The notes below the pieces were generated by a model that had not been told where the DNA came from, made no database searches, and was given only the letters and a program-made list of their open reading frames with translations. Positions 23,739 through 34,196 of a DNA stretch of 64,000 nt are shown piece after piece (position 1 is the first letter of the stretch; every line of letters starts with the position of its first letter). This DNA is from Tetrapyrgos nigripes. Lineage: Eukaryota > Basidiomycota > Agaricomycetes > Agaricales > Campanellaceae. A program made the position numbers and the translations under genes. Where the stretch lies: contig JAACJM010000197.1 in NCBI GenBank assembly GCA_013368315.1, forward strand, positions 62,001 through 126,000, written 5' to 3'.

Positions 23739-25503
23739 CTAATGGGTAACAATCGTATAGTAACGGTAGTCATGAGTGGTCCAAAACCAGAGAAAGCTGA
23801 GTATGAACAAGTCTGAGGCATTGTATCTACAGGAGGGTAAACTTGCAATCTTTGTTCCAGGGGTCGAAGGAACCAGTACTAATAGGGATGAAGGTAAAAG
23901 AGAAACATGCACTTCATCAATATCACTACTATCATTGATGTTCTCCTCCATAGCTGAATCAGTGCTAGCCTCAATAGGGGACGATTCGCGATCTGTTAGC
24001 ACTTGATTATGACTATGTCTGTGAATATAGATAATGATGGCATACCATTTCCATTGTTGGAACTAGAGCTCAAAACAGCTAAGTTGTTTAAGCGGGGTGA
24101 TCTACGAGGTTTCTTGACAGAAATACCTGAATAATCGTAACATAGAATGAAAATCTGATTGCCTGAACAAATATTGCATTGTACTTACCTCCATTGTCAC
24201 CGAGTCTCTGTTTCCTCTTGGATCCAGTAGATACTGCCTGGTCATCTTCACTTTCCTGGCCATCATTATCATTGTCTTGAGTATCATCTAAAAAAACATC
24301 TTAATAATATGCTCAAAGTGAGTAAGAGACTGGGAAGCTCCAACCATCTGGCCATCCTTCCATTCTTGCAAGCCTGTTCCACAGGTGTTCAAATTCTTCT
24401 GGAGTCTTGCAGTGTTCAGCGAGGATCTCCTTTGGAATTGGATCACGAGAAGCTTTGAGCCAGCATTCAGTGCCACTTACAGATCAATCAATGGCAAATT
24501 ACGCACCAATGTAAATCCATTGCTTTTTGCATGCTTTACTTTCATTTGATCATTTCTCATAGAGGTCAGCTGCATTCGGAAACTTGATCGGGGAAACATT
24601 GAGCTTGTTCCAAGTTTGTGAACATACTGCCCACAGCGCTTCACTATCTTCCTTCATGTTGTCATAGGAATGATGCAAGAATGGAAAACATTTGATAAGG
24701 AAAATGGCAAGGTCGGAGTGACTGAGCTTAACATCGAGTGTAACTCTGTCAGGGCCAGAATAGGCGATCCCAAGCTGTTTGAGATAGTCTATGTTGGACT
24801 TTGACTGTAGTACACTGACATGGAGTTTGTCCCCATTGAGTTCCTTATAAAATGAATCAGTTATACTAGGTTCATATAGAGAACACTAGGCTGATGCACG
24901 GAGGATTGAATACCATGAGGGATCAAAATTAATCCTGCTCTCTGCTTGACTTTAGGCATTGGACCAGTGCTTTCAGAATCATGAACGACAGAACAATAAA
25001 CAAAGAATATAGAAACCTTACATTCCAGATCCATCAGCCTCACTTGCTACCTCTGTTTGTTTAGCAGACGTGGGACTAATCAAAAAATCGTTTGAGTGAC
25101 TACCAAATTGCCAGTGAAATAATTTGAACACATACACCTTTTTACGTTTCCCAGATGAAGCACCAGGTGCATGAGGATTTATGTTCTTGGGAGCAGTGAG
25201 ACCTCTGCACATCTCAATAGTTGCTTTATCCCGCACGGACTTGAACTCCGCCGATAGCTTGAGGGCGATGAGCTGTTTGATGGAAGTATTGGGTTGAGAA
25301 GAGGGCAGGTGATTAGCAGTACCTGGAGAGGTATCAGGGACAGACACCTTGGCCTGCGCATAATGGTTGCGACGAGAGTGACCACATGTGCAACGGGTAG
25401 GCTTTGAATCAGCCACAACAAAGTTTGGACAAGAGCAAGGATCTTTATGCTCCTTCTTGGAGACATGATGGCAGGGTTGGTGTAGGAGAGTTCCAGTATC
25501 CAT
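23739..25503 (-). pseudogene. Cys-rich protein gene of the 6.9-kb transposon, degenerate
   Basis: Starts at ATG 25503 (MDTGTLLHQPCHHVSKKEHK). The next segment, HKDPCSCPNFVVADSKPTRC followed by TCGHSRRNH, looks like a small metal-binding cluster. Further exons give YSGPDRVTLDVKLSHSDLAI, ADLYEK/SNESKACKKQWIYI, ECWLKASRDPIPKEI and an acidic-to-basic tail (GSKRKQRLGDNGG, KKPRRSPRLN). A TGA at 24550-24552 stands where the context suggests Trp or Arg. The exon phase near 24875 is unclear. The protein is probably nuclear and DNA-associated, judging from the basic tail. It is transcribed towards the integrase, and the two 3' ends lie about 150 bp apart. No function is known to me. Confidence 0.5.
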
Positions 25504-26212
25504 TTGATGGAATGAGAGAACTGGACCAGCCAGACAAAGAGACAAAAGGAATGACGCGAGTTGAACTGGAGAGCTAACGAAAATTCTGAAGAGGTTTATA
25601 AAGATTGAATGGATGTGGACACACCTTCTCCTCGTTGCTGAGCATACCTCATTGTCAGGCAAGAATAGTTTCTGAATTGCTTTGGCCTTTGACTTCCGAT
25701 GATAACAACACCCTCAAGAGCCTGGAGGTCATGTTGACGTAGCTGTTGACGTAGCTGTTGATGTGGAGATGTAGGAACTCTCACCACACGAAGAACATTT
25801 AGTTTTTTAACTTCCTTGAAATACTCCTAGACAACATATCAACCACAGGGCTCAACCACGGCTCAATATGTGACTAACAATGTCCCAAGGGAGAGAGAGA
25901 CTCACGATGCTGAGATGACCCAAAGGCAGACAGGACTCTACTGAGGAAAGAACATGTGTACCTTGACACATGCATAGAGATTCTCATCTTGATGAAGTGA
26001 AAGAAACATTTCAGTGAATGAAAATAGAAAGAGACAGGTACCTAAGGGAAGCGAAGTCTTTGTAAGTGTGGATGGGTTCTTTCAGATTCTGTCTGAAACA
26101 ACCTGAACAGGGTGGTACCTACGCGTAAAGTCCGAGTCCAGTCCTATTTCCGCTGGTCTGATACCAGTCTTGAATATCTGGAACTGAAATACGAGTTCTT
26201 GAGGTGGCTGAT
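25504..26212. other. Non-coding right arm of the 6.9-kb transposon
   Basis: It lies between the Cys-rich gene start and the right inverted repeat, so it should contain that gene's promoter. A short direct duplication, GTTGACGTAGCT at 25734-25755, is visible. No gene is supported. Confidence 0.5.
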
Positions 26213-26622
26213 ATATTATGATACGCATGAATCAGGTCACATGGGTACCTATTTCGGGGGCAAGCATGCCCGAGACCCCTGAAATAGGTACCCCCTGTGA
26301 CCTGTGCAAAAATACTCAGATGGCTGGGTATGAAATCATGAGGTGGAGCTTCCAAGATGTGGAATTAGATACTGAATCAAGATACTCAATACTTCAGAAA
26401 AAGCCCCATAAAAGTTTGGTAAATGTGCGGTGAAGTGAAAGGATTGCATGTGATGAAAGTATCGGAAATGCGCGGCAGACTCCTGAAAGTTTGACAATGC
26501 ATTTCGGCAAACCCTAAACAAAAGTGCGAGGTCTAGTACCCCAATTCGGCAATGTGAGCGCTAGGCTGAATTTGTTCGGAAATCTGCTAATAGCCTAGAA
26601 AGGTGCGGGGACAGTGAAAATT
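26213..26622. repeat. Right terminal inverted repeat of the 6.9-kb transposon
   Basis: The inverted counterpart of 19720-20180. The GGTACC hairpin is at 26243-26293. The outer end reads into AGGTGCGGGGACAGTGAAAA, the exact complement of the left end's outer sequence. Confidence 0.75.
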
Positions 26623-26860
26623 ATTTCCTGCATCTCACCACTGATTTTCGCTGTTCCCGCACTTTTCTAGGCTGTTTTCAGGTCCCCCAAACAAATTCAG
26701 CCTATGACTCACATCGCTGAATTTTGGTCCTAGAAATTCGCACTTTGATTTAAGGTGCCAAAATGCATTGCTAGTCTTTCAGGAGTCCGGCGCGCACTTC
26801 TAGCGTGACATGTGACATGGGCAAGTTACCGCACATATCTTTCACTTTCACCAAACTGGG
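26623..26860. repeat. Extra partial copy of the transposon end, head-to-head with the right repeat
   Basis: This segment matches the outer 230 bp of the left inverted repeat in the same orientation: GCATCTCACCACTGATTTTC, CGCACTTTTCTAGGCTG, TTCAGCC, GGCGCGCACTTCTAGCGTGA, TTTCACTTTCACCAAAC. With the right repeat it forms a large palindrome centred near 26630. It ends abruptly near 26860, suggesting a second, truncated element copy or a recombination product. The interval 26861-27108 holds nothing I recognise. Confidence 0.65.
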
Positions 26861-27108
26861 GCAAGGGGCCATCGCTTGGCATGGCAAATTACGAGGCCCT
26901 TTCACGTAGTCTAACTCAGGTTATGCAGAAGGGAGGAAGAATCAGTGGAAAGTAAGGGGAGGGTGCTAACATGCCGCTCGACAGATAGGTGACCTAATAT
27001 GTGCACAGAAATAAGATACATTAGGAACCCAAATACAAGTCGAAATAGATCATGTATTAGTAAGTTAGATATCTAACCAGAAAGTTGATATATTAGGATG
27101 CCTTACAG

Positions 27109-27460
27109 CACTGGAGGCAAATCCCTGTAAATCACCTGCCATACAGAGGTATTACAGTGACCTTACAACAAGTCATTCAATAAGTAATCCACCTTGTATT
27201 ACAGAGGTATTACAGAGAGAAGAATTTTCCAGAGCAATGCTGTAAGACTACTGTAAGACAAGTTGTATTACAGGGACATTTCAGAGGCCAAATCCCTGTA
27301 GATCCGGTGCCCTACATAGGGATTACAGCAAACTTACACCAAGCCATTCAACAAGTATTCTGCCTTGGATTACAGAAGTATTACAGAGAGAAGAAATTTT
27401 GGGAGCAATGCTGTAAGACTGCTGTAAGACAAGTTGGATTACAGGAACATTTCAGAGTGA
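27109..27460. repeat. Two-copy tandem duplication, period about 171 bp
   Basis: The block with AATCCCTGTA at about 27120 recurs at about 27291. Shared internal order: ATTACAGAGAGAAGAA, GAGCAATGCTGTAAGACT, CTGTAAGACAAGTTG. The surrounding 27050-27720 is full of TTACAG/CTGTAA strings, giving many short inverted matches. No gene is present. Confidence 0.6.
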
Positions 27461-27786
27461 CATGGTGTCACAGTAATACATTAGGTAATACAGCCAAGAA
27501 ATACAGAAGTATTTCAGTGTGACAAAAAGTCACAGTATATCTTCCAGTAATTCAAGTCTGTATTACAAAGGATTTACATCATTCAAGTATACAGTAAATC
27601 TACAGTGATGGCAAATGTTTTACAGGAGACTTACTGTGACATTTCAGTCACAGTAATATTGGGGTAAGTCAGCCAGGATTACTGAAACATTACAACAAAA
27701 AGGAAAGAATATATTTGAAAAATTAAATGTATTGATGGAAAATATATAATGTCACATTTAGGTGACAGTAAGAGGACTGGATGCTG

Positions 27787-28940
27787 GGAGACACAATGCA
27801 TGCACCCCCCCAGACAGAACTTGCGCACACCACGGTGGATGCAACCTGCATGCACCATGGACACAACTTGCATGCACTCTGGACACAACTTGCGTGCACT
27901 CCAGACACAACTTGTGTACACTCCAGACGCAACCTGCATGCATGCTGGACGCACTCTGGACACACTCTGGGCACACTCTGGAAACACTCTGGATGCAACC
28001 TGCGTGCACCCTGGACGCAACCTATGCACACCCTGGACGCAACCTGCATGCACCCTGGACGCAACCTGTGTGCACTCTGGACCCTGGATGCAACCTCTGC
28101 GCACTCTGGACACAACCTGTGCGCACCCTGGATGCAACCTGCACGCACTCTGGACACAACCTGCGCACACCCTGGTGCACCCTGGACGCAACCTGCATGC
28201 ACCCTGGACACAACCTGCGCGCACTCTGGACGCAACCTGCACACACCCTGGATGCAATCTGCGTGCACCCTGGAAGCAACCTGCGCACACTCTGGACGCA
28301 ACCTGGACACAACCTGGACACAACCTGCGCGCACCCTGGACGCAACCTGCGCGCACTCTGGATGCAACCTGCACACACTCCGCACTCTGGACGCAACCTG
28401 CGCGCACTCTGGACGCAACTTGCACGCACTCTGGACACAACTTGCGTGCACTCTGAATGCAACCACACAACCTGCATGCACCGTGGACACACTCTGGACG
28501 CAACCTGCGCACACCCTGGACGCAACATGTGCACCCTCTGGACGCAACCTGCATGCACTCTGGACGCAACCTGCGCACACCCTGGATGCAATCTGCACGC
28601 ACCCTGGATGCAACCTGCATGCACCCTGGATGCAACCTGCGTGCACCCTGGACGCAATCTGCACGCACCCTGGATGCAACCTGCGCGCACCCTGGACCCA
28701 ATCTGTGCGCACCCTGGATGCAACCTGCACACACTCTGGACGCAACCTGTGTGCACTCTGGACGCAATCTGCATGCACCCTGGCGTCCAGAGTGCGTGCA
28801 GGTTGCATCCAGAGTGTGTCCACGGTGCATGCAGGTTGCGTCCAGAGTGCGTGCAGGTTGCGTCCAGAGTGCACGCAGGTTGCGTCCAGAGTGCGTGCAG
28901 GTTGCATCCAGGGTGTGCACAGATTGCGTCCAGGGTGCAC
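27787..28940. repeat. 22-bp minisatellite array with a polarity switch
   Basis: About 50 imperfect copies of a 22-bp unit (CTGGACGCAACCTGCGCGCA type). Variation is mostly C/T and A/G at a few positions. The array runs in one orientation to about 28783 and in the opposite orientation from 28785 to 28940. Because 22 is not a multiple of three and the unit lacks stops, several frames on both strands stay open for 230-420 codons and give 22-residue repeating peptides. These are most likely not genes. The array starts exactly where the copia gag remnant reads RGRGRG. Confidence 0.9.
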
Positions 28941-28945
28941 CTCTT

Positions 28946-30269
28946 CCTCCTCTTCCTCTAAATCTGCCATGCCCTCTGCCTCAGAAGTTGTCATTGGAGT
29001 AGTTCACAGATTCTTGTGATTTTTTGGAGCTAGAAGTGAAGTTCTTGCCCTGAGCTTCTGTGTGGATGGCTGCGAGCACCATTTCTGGTGTCAAATTGCT
29101 TGGTTCTTCTCTGTAAACAGTGATGAGGGCTTTGACAGTGGCTTGATACATATCAGGAGTGGAAGAGATGATGGCTGATTTGAATTGGGAATCAGGAATA
29201 GAAACTCCTCAATTGGTGATGAGATTGTCAAGGTGTTTACCAACTTTAGCTGGATTGGTACAAGTGAGGGAGAAAAGTTGCTTTTCCAAGCTGGCTTCAG
29301 TGAGGGGGTCCTTTGCGTCATAATCCTGCTTCAATGCATCCCACAACTCCTTTGATGTTGGCTTATTCTTGTAATGCCTAAAAATAGTGTCTGGTAGTGT
29401 GCCGATAATGCCATTCAACAGGTCTTTATCCTGCTGTTGTTCTTCTGCTGCTGATGTGGGTGCTGTGGTTAGATAATTATCGTATCTGATAGATCCTGCT
29501 GCCCTCTGTACTCTCATTACCCATGTACTCCAATTAGATCTGTCCTTCTCGAGTTTTGTAACTTATTGAATGCTTTGGTTGCCTTGGACATGTCATCGTC
29601 ATCATCTGAATCTGAATCAATTGTATCGTCTGGTTCAGATGGATCAGGATCAGGATTGGATGGTGGAGAAGGTGAGCTGGGTGGATTAGGATGTGGTTCT
29701 GGATTTGGATTTGGATTGGGATCTTGTGATGGAGGATTCAGTGGAGGTGGCATTGGATCTCTTTTCAGTGGCTGTCCTGGGGCTTCTGGTACTGATGATG
29801 GTTGTGGATCTGATGATGTGAAGGGCTGTGGCGCAGCTTCTCGTGGCTGTCCTGGAGGTGGAAATATGAGTGGATTCCTTGGCAGTGGTGCTGTGCATTC
29901 TCAATGACCGTTGATAAGTGGTTCTTGTCCTCTGTTTATGTGTCATCCCCAAGGATTTGGGTTTGCCTTTGGTAGTAATGGGATAGAGTTGTAGCGATTT
30001 GGACAGGGATGAGCTGTTTTGTTGCACTGATAAAATTCTTCACTTTCTATGTCCCAAAAATGATCAATGTAGTTGTCAAAGTCGTATACGTGTGCCTGAT
30101 ATGCACAATGGAGATCTGGTGCTGGTGGGACGTACTCTTGTGGTCTGGGACTGCCTCTCCTAGACTGGTTTCTAGATCCTGACTGTGATCTGATTATCTG
30201 TTCAGGGTTGTCGACCCTGGGTGCTGGCAATCCATGCCTTGAGCTGTAGTGTTGCGAGCTACTAGTCAT
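28946..30269 (-). pseudogene. Copia-type LTR retrotransposon gag remnant
   Basis: From about 30269 the minus strand reads a Pro/Ser-rich N-terminal region and an acidic stretch (DSDSDDDDDMSKATKAF). A gag core follows: NWSTWVMRVQRAAGSI, then LLNGIIGTLPDTIFRHYKN, SKELWDALKQDYDA and LEKQLFSL. It ends in an Arg/Gly-rich RGRGRG segment. TGA stops at 29943-29945, 29901-29903, 29209-29211 and 28981-28983 all sit where the context fits Arg, that is CGA to TGA. A one-base loss near 29563 also shifts the frame. No protease, integrase or reverse transcriptase follows, and LTRs were not identified. The product would have been a capsid-forming Gag; this copy cannot make it. Confidence 0.8.
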
Positions 30270-31624
30270 ACACTGTCGAGAGCTAGATGATGAGATGTGA
30301 TTAGGCTAGGGCAGGGCCCATAACATATGATGATAAATGAATATAAGGACACTTGTTAAACAAGTGAGGCAACAAATACTATTGTGGCTCTAGTATAGAC
30401 AGTGAACTACTAAGTATTTATACTGTTAGCTACTGTGGCTATGCAAGTCTGCAAATATAACACTGTGGAGAAAAGTGGATACTACGATGTAATGTCTGAT
30501 ATCAGTTCGGAGTCAACGATGTAAGAAATGATGTAAGTATGGAGTAGTACAGAAAGTAGGTGGTGCATATGTGGATACAAGTGGATCATGTATACTAGAA
30601 AGTGGAGAGAAAGATAAGATCATTCATTGTAAGTATAGTTCAATATAAAATTCCGCAGATCTGGACTGTCTGAGCCTTCTTTTTGTAGTGTCGAAAGAAG
30701 TAATTCATAATTGAGAATCAATTTGTAGAAGTAAAGGAAACACTAACATAGGGGCATGATTCCTTGAAGGGACAAGACAGGGCAGGATAGGTCTATAACA
30801 ACACCATTCATATTCCATGAAATGAGAAATAAAATAACATGGTATGAAAACTGGAAAGAGTTGTAAACAGTATGCAAAGCAGGTTCAGATACTAAGTATG
30901 TAGGTAACTCCTGATTGCTATCACTGTCTGATCCTATTGCAAAGTCCTATACAAACCACAGGCCCATGAAGGTACAGAACAAGCTGTATCCAACCCAGGG
31001 CTGATTCTGATTTCCTCTGTCAAGTGGAGGAAGGGACAGAGTAGGTACTGTGGAGGCCTGAGAGTGAGGCCCAAAGTGTGACAGTTTGCAACCTCAAGAT
31101 AGGAGGCTGAGCTGCAGATGTATATCCTTGATGCTTCACATAATTTTCCTGTTACCCTTTCTCATCAACAGTTGGGTGAGCAAGGGGAACAGGAGAAGGG
31201 GGTTGTGAAGCTGAAGGAGCTACATATTATGCAGGAGCTGCACAGCCATGTTGCCTGTACGAGTGCTGTCATAGCATCAAACCCATGGGAATGATGACTG
31301 AATGCATTCACCTTCATGTCTTAGAGGCAGGTAAGAGTGCTCTCTACCTTAGTGACATGAGAGATGCCTGTAACCATGGAGTTTGGACCCCTTCAAGTCT
31401 ATCGAGAGACTGTGAATGAGAACAAGCGCCTTCAGACCAGTCTGGAAGAGAAATAAGACCATCCAAGACACAGATATTTCTAGAAGGGAGATGACCAGAG
31501 GGTGTCTGAACTAGAATGTGGCTGAGCGACAAGGAAGGTAGATGAAAGAGGTGTGGGTCAATGCTGCGTGTGGCAAGTACAAGGCTGCAGGGTTGAGCAT
31601 ACATATCCATTAATCCATATTATC
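30270..31624. other. Non-coding stretch between the gag remnant and the protease-like remnant
   Basis: AT-rich, with no protein-like frame longer than about 90 codons. The part next to the gag start (30270-30780) could contain a decayed LTR or leader, since the gag reads leftwards, but I found no matching second copy in the window. Confidence 0.4.
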
Positions 31625-32610
31625 ATTTTCTGTACAGACATATAGAACTACTGCAGCTTTTTTACCTGCAAAATATTCCAGCTCACTATTGTTGGCTCAG
31701 AATTCAGCAGACAACTGTGTAGCCATGCCTGTCCCAATGCCATCATATAGCCACTCACTGCGGGCAGCCATTGATATTTGCAGACATTTTTGTTGGGACT
31801 TAAATTATGAATTTTTAGCACAATTTCTAGGCTGATAACAGTCAAAGTATTTGCCAGTATTTGCCGCTGAAATGCCAGCTTTCCATTTAAAGCTGGCATT
31901 TCAGCGACAAATACTTTGACTTTTATCAGCCAATGCCTACAAAATATCAATGGCCGCTTGGAGTGACTCGTTGGTATGCCCAAACATTTGTGTGATGTAG
32001 TGCCCACTCCCAAAATAAATTATACCATTTATGTGATATTCTTTGGATTGAGGTCCCCGAGGGACTTGTATCATATTCTAAATTTCTATATCACATTCAT
32101 ACGGTATGGACATGACTAGATATCTGGGAAGCCTTTGGAAGGTAAATTTTCGGAACATGTCTGAGTGACAAATATGACATCGTTCAACCCAAGGCTCTGT
32201 AAAGGAGGACACCCAATGCTGAGTTGACTGGTAAGTACATGTCGTGAGAGTTTGCACAAAATTGTCTTGTGTCCTATCTCCAGCATCATGGTGATTGTTA
32301 GAGCAAAAAACTGTTCTCTCAGTTATTGGGCTCACTGAACCCAACAAACAATGCAAAACATCTGAAATATTTGTGTACTCTCTGTCCAGAAAAAAAATCA
32401 GGGTTAACAATAAAAAGCTGCCTTTGTAATTTGTCTCTGATCTCTTTATAATCTGTTTGGTCTGACTGAAAATAGTCTAAAAGCTTGTTCATCAAAATTG
32501 AGGAAAAATTTGCACTTCTTCTATAAAATCAATATGGTTGGTTCTGAATAGATGATAAAGAAGCATGATACCAGAGTCATAAGCACAGCTGTTTTCATCC
32601 TATTTTAGAG
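31625..32610 (-). pseudogene. Protease-like (USP C-terminal type) element gene remnant, split by a MITE
   Basis: Reading the minus strand from about 32605: DSGIMLLYHLFRTNHIDFIE, then a CxxC motif in VERCHICHSDMFRKFTFQRL, LPRYLVMSIPYECDIEI, YHINGIIYFG.GHYITQMF, and, after the MITE insertion, EWLYDGIGTGMA. The order CxxC, a hydrophobic strand, 'YxxxGIIYFGxxH(F/Y)' and 'W.YDG' recalls the C-terminal half of ubiquitin-specific proteases, and it recurs in many basidiomycete element proteins. Frame breaks occur at 32091 and elsewhere. Related remnants lie at 56976-57841 and 63125-63450. The protease assignment is inference from motif spacing. Confidence 0.5.
31756..31965. mobile_element. CACTG foldback MITE, copy 1 (210 bp)
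   Basis: Shares the ends and the central palindrome of the 241-bp copy at 41868-42108 (CATTGATATTTGCA.GCATT, AATTTCTAGGCTGA, GCTGAAATGCCAGCTTTCCA). The left end starts CACTGCGGGC; the right end is diverged (GGAGTG) and the right arm is shortened. ACT flanks both sides (31753-31755, 31966-31968). It interrupts the protease-like remnant between the GHYITQMF and EWLYDG segments. Confidence 0.85.
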
Positions 32611-32758
32611 TTGGATATGTACCAGTCAGAGTCTGTATAGGGTGTTTGACTCAAGATATACACTCCTGTCGCATAAATCATCGACTTTTTCATGAGTGAA
32701 GTAGAAACGTCAATACTTGTACACTTTCAAATTTCCACTCGTCCTTCCGAGTTATTCC

Positions 32759-34196
32759 TTACAGAATAGCCATCGCATTGGGGGGACTTGCGATCCCTCC
32801 AGCCATGTTTAAATTCTGAAGTGTAAAGAAAAAGGTGAACCTATTCAGTCCGTGGCAAGTCTCCGCCAAGGTTTCCAAATCCAGGAATTCCACTGATCGT
32901 CGCGAGAATCAGTATGCATTCGAAAGAAACGTGAATCCAATCAAACTCACCTAAACTCTGCCCCCATCCCCCAATAAAAATCTGATGCAAACTCCTTCCA
33001 ACCCCTTTATCCATAGCACCCGGCTCCGTACTCATAACACCCCCAAACGGACTCATCTCCACACTCGGATTATCACTCCCCACCAAACTAGTCTTCTTCT
33101 CCCATATCCACCTCAACATATCATGACTCGGCTCAATTCCGACCCAAGCGACGTTTTCTCCTGTTCTAAATGGTAAAACTTGTTCTTGTGCAACAGGGAC
33201 CGAGATATATTGTTTCATAAATCCTGTTCGGATGATGAGGAAATCGCCTGGGCGGGAGAAGTTGGTTGGGGAGAGGTTTTGCCAAGAGAGCACAGAATCG
33301 AGGTCGGAGGGAGTTATGTTTACGGCCTATGGACAGATGATGGTGTTGGGCGTTAAGCTTCTAAGAGTGGTATGGAAAGCAGGAAAATTAAGTAAATACT
33401 CACTGAAAAAGCGTCGAACGTTTCGTTCCTAGACTCCTTCCATCCTGCCCAGTCTAGCAACACACCTCGTCCAGCTATACCCTTTTGAGCAGCATCTTAT
33501 TCATTACAGGTGACTACGCGCGCATTTGAAGTAAGATAAGCGTACTCACTTTGAATTCCAAGTGTTTTGATCCGAGTGGGAGATACGATATCATCAAGAG
33601 AGATGAGATCGTTGTAAAACCTAAGATCCGTACGCCTTTATGATTAGATCCTTGGACGGAATGAATTCAAGCTCACTGATACGTCGAAACATTAGCGTTC
33701 GTTGAGTATGGAAAATGCCTCAAACCGTCGAACTACGTCGACACTTGCGTATTAAGAGAAATGACATCGTCTTGATAACCTTCGAATGGGATAATAGCTA
33801 ATAAAAGGAAGGTAAGTACTTACATTTACTGAAAAGACAAAAGAAGTGAAAGAATGTTGAATGCACCGTGTATCAACTCTGGCCTCATAGGATTCAGAGG
33901 CGGATTCGGAATCTCCAGCTCCAAGTTCATACTAATAGCTATTCCCCCTTTAATCTCCTCCCTCGCTGCTTTGATCGTATCTTCAGTAGTATGATTGAGC
34001 GCTCCAAGCTCGTCTTTAGGTCCCTGTCAATGACCGTGTACATGGAAGTATCACAACCCATTTAGCTAGATTATTTCACTGCCAGAGAGATCGAGCAAAT
34101 ATATAGAATAGTACTCATCCAAACTCCCCAAGCAGCTTTCGTCGGAAAAGATGGATCCAGAGGAAGCTCATCGTACGTAGGCCAATTAGCGTACAT
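32759..34196 (-). pseudogene. Putative cyclase family (PF04199-type) gene with a stop and a damaged splice donor
   Basis: From ATG 34196 the exons give WPTYDELPLDPSFPTKAAWG, GPKDELGALNHTTEDTIKAA, SMNLELEIPNPP, DGLRHFPYSTN, KGIAGRGVLLDWAGW, LSPTNFSRPGDFLIIRTGFM, NVAWVGIEPSHDMLRWIWEK, LHQIFIGGWGQSL and a C-terminus ASPPNAMAIL (stop 32759-32761). This follows bacterial and fungal cyclase/kynurenine-formamidase-like metal hydrolases. Two lesions stand out. A TAG at 33733-33735 falls where relatives have Gln or His before (W/F)DGLRH. The first intron would have to start with AT (ATGAGT, at about 34109), apparently a GTGAGT donor changed by one base. As read, it cannot make a full-length protein. 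The metal-binding His of the (F/W)DGLRH motif is still present. Confidence 0.75.

Larger units (their letters stand above)
19720..26622. mobile_element. About 6.9-kb transposon with long inverted repeats carrying BTB, integrase and Cys-rich genes
   Basis: The segment 19720-20180 is repeated in inverted orientation at 26213-26622. Landmarks appear in order in both: CTGTCCCCGCACCTTTCTAG, AAATTCAGCCTAGCGCTCAC, TGAGTATC, CTCATGATTTCA and a GGTACC hairpin. Between them lie a BTB/POZ-like gene (minus), an rve-type integrase gene (plus, degenerate) and a Cys-rich gene (minus, degenerate). The integrase is the likely mobility enzyme. The spacer ATTATTTCC-GCATCTC-CCACT lies just outside the left end and recurs just outside the right end in the same orientation, where a second partial copy of the repeat begins. 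I could not define a short target duplication. Confidence 0.75.

Noticed and set aside
27723..29019. Long open frames of about 180-420 codons on both strands with Cys/His/Trp-rich repeats
   Set aside because: They are the translation of a 22-bp tandem repeat with no stop codon in the unit. Overlapping frames on both strands are equally open, so coding is not supported.
33725..33760. A possible 12-nt intron (GTGTCGACGTAG) that would remove the cyclase stop
   Set aside because: Far below any workable intron length, and it would delete residues conserved in the family.
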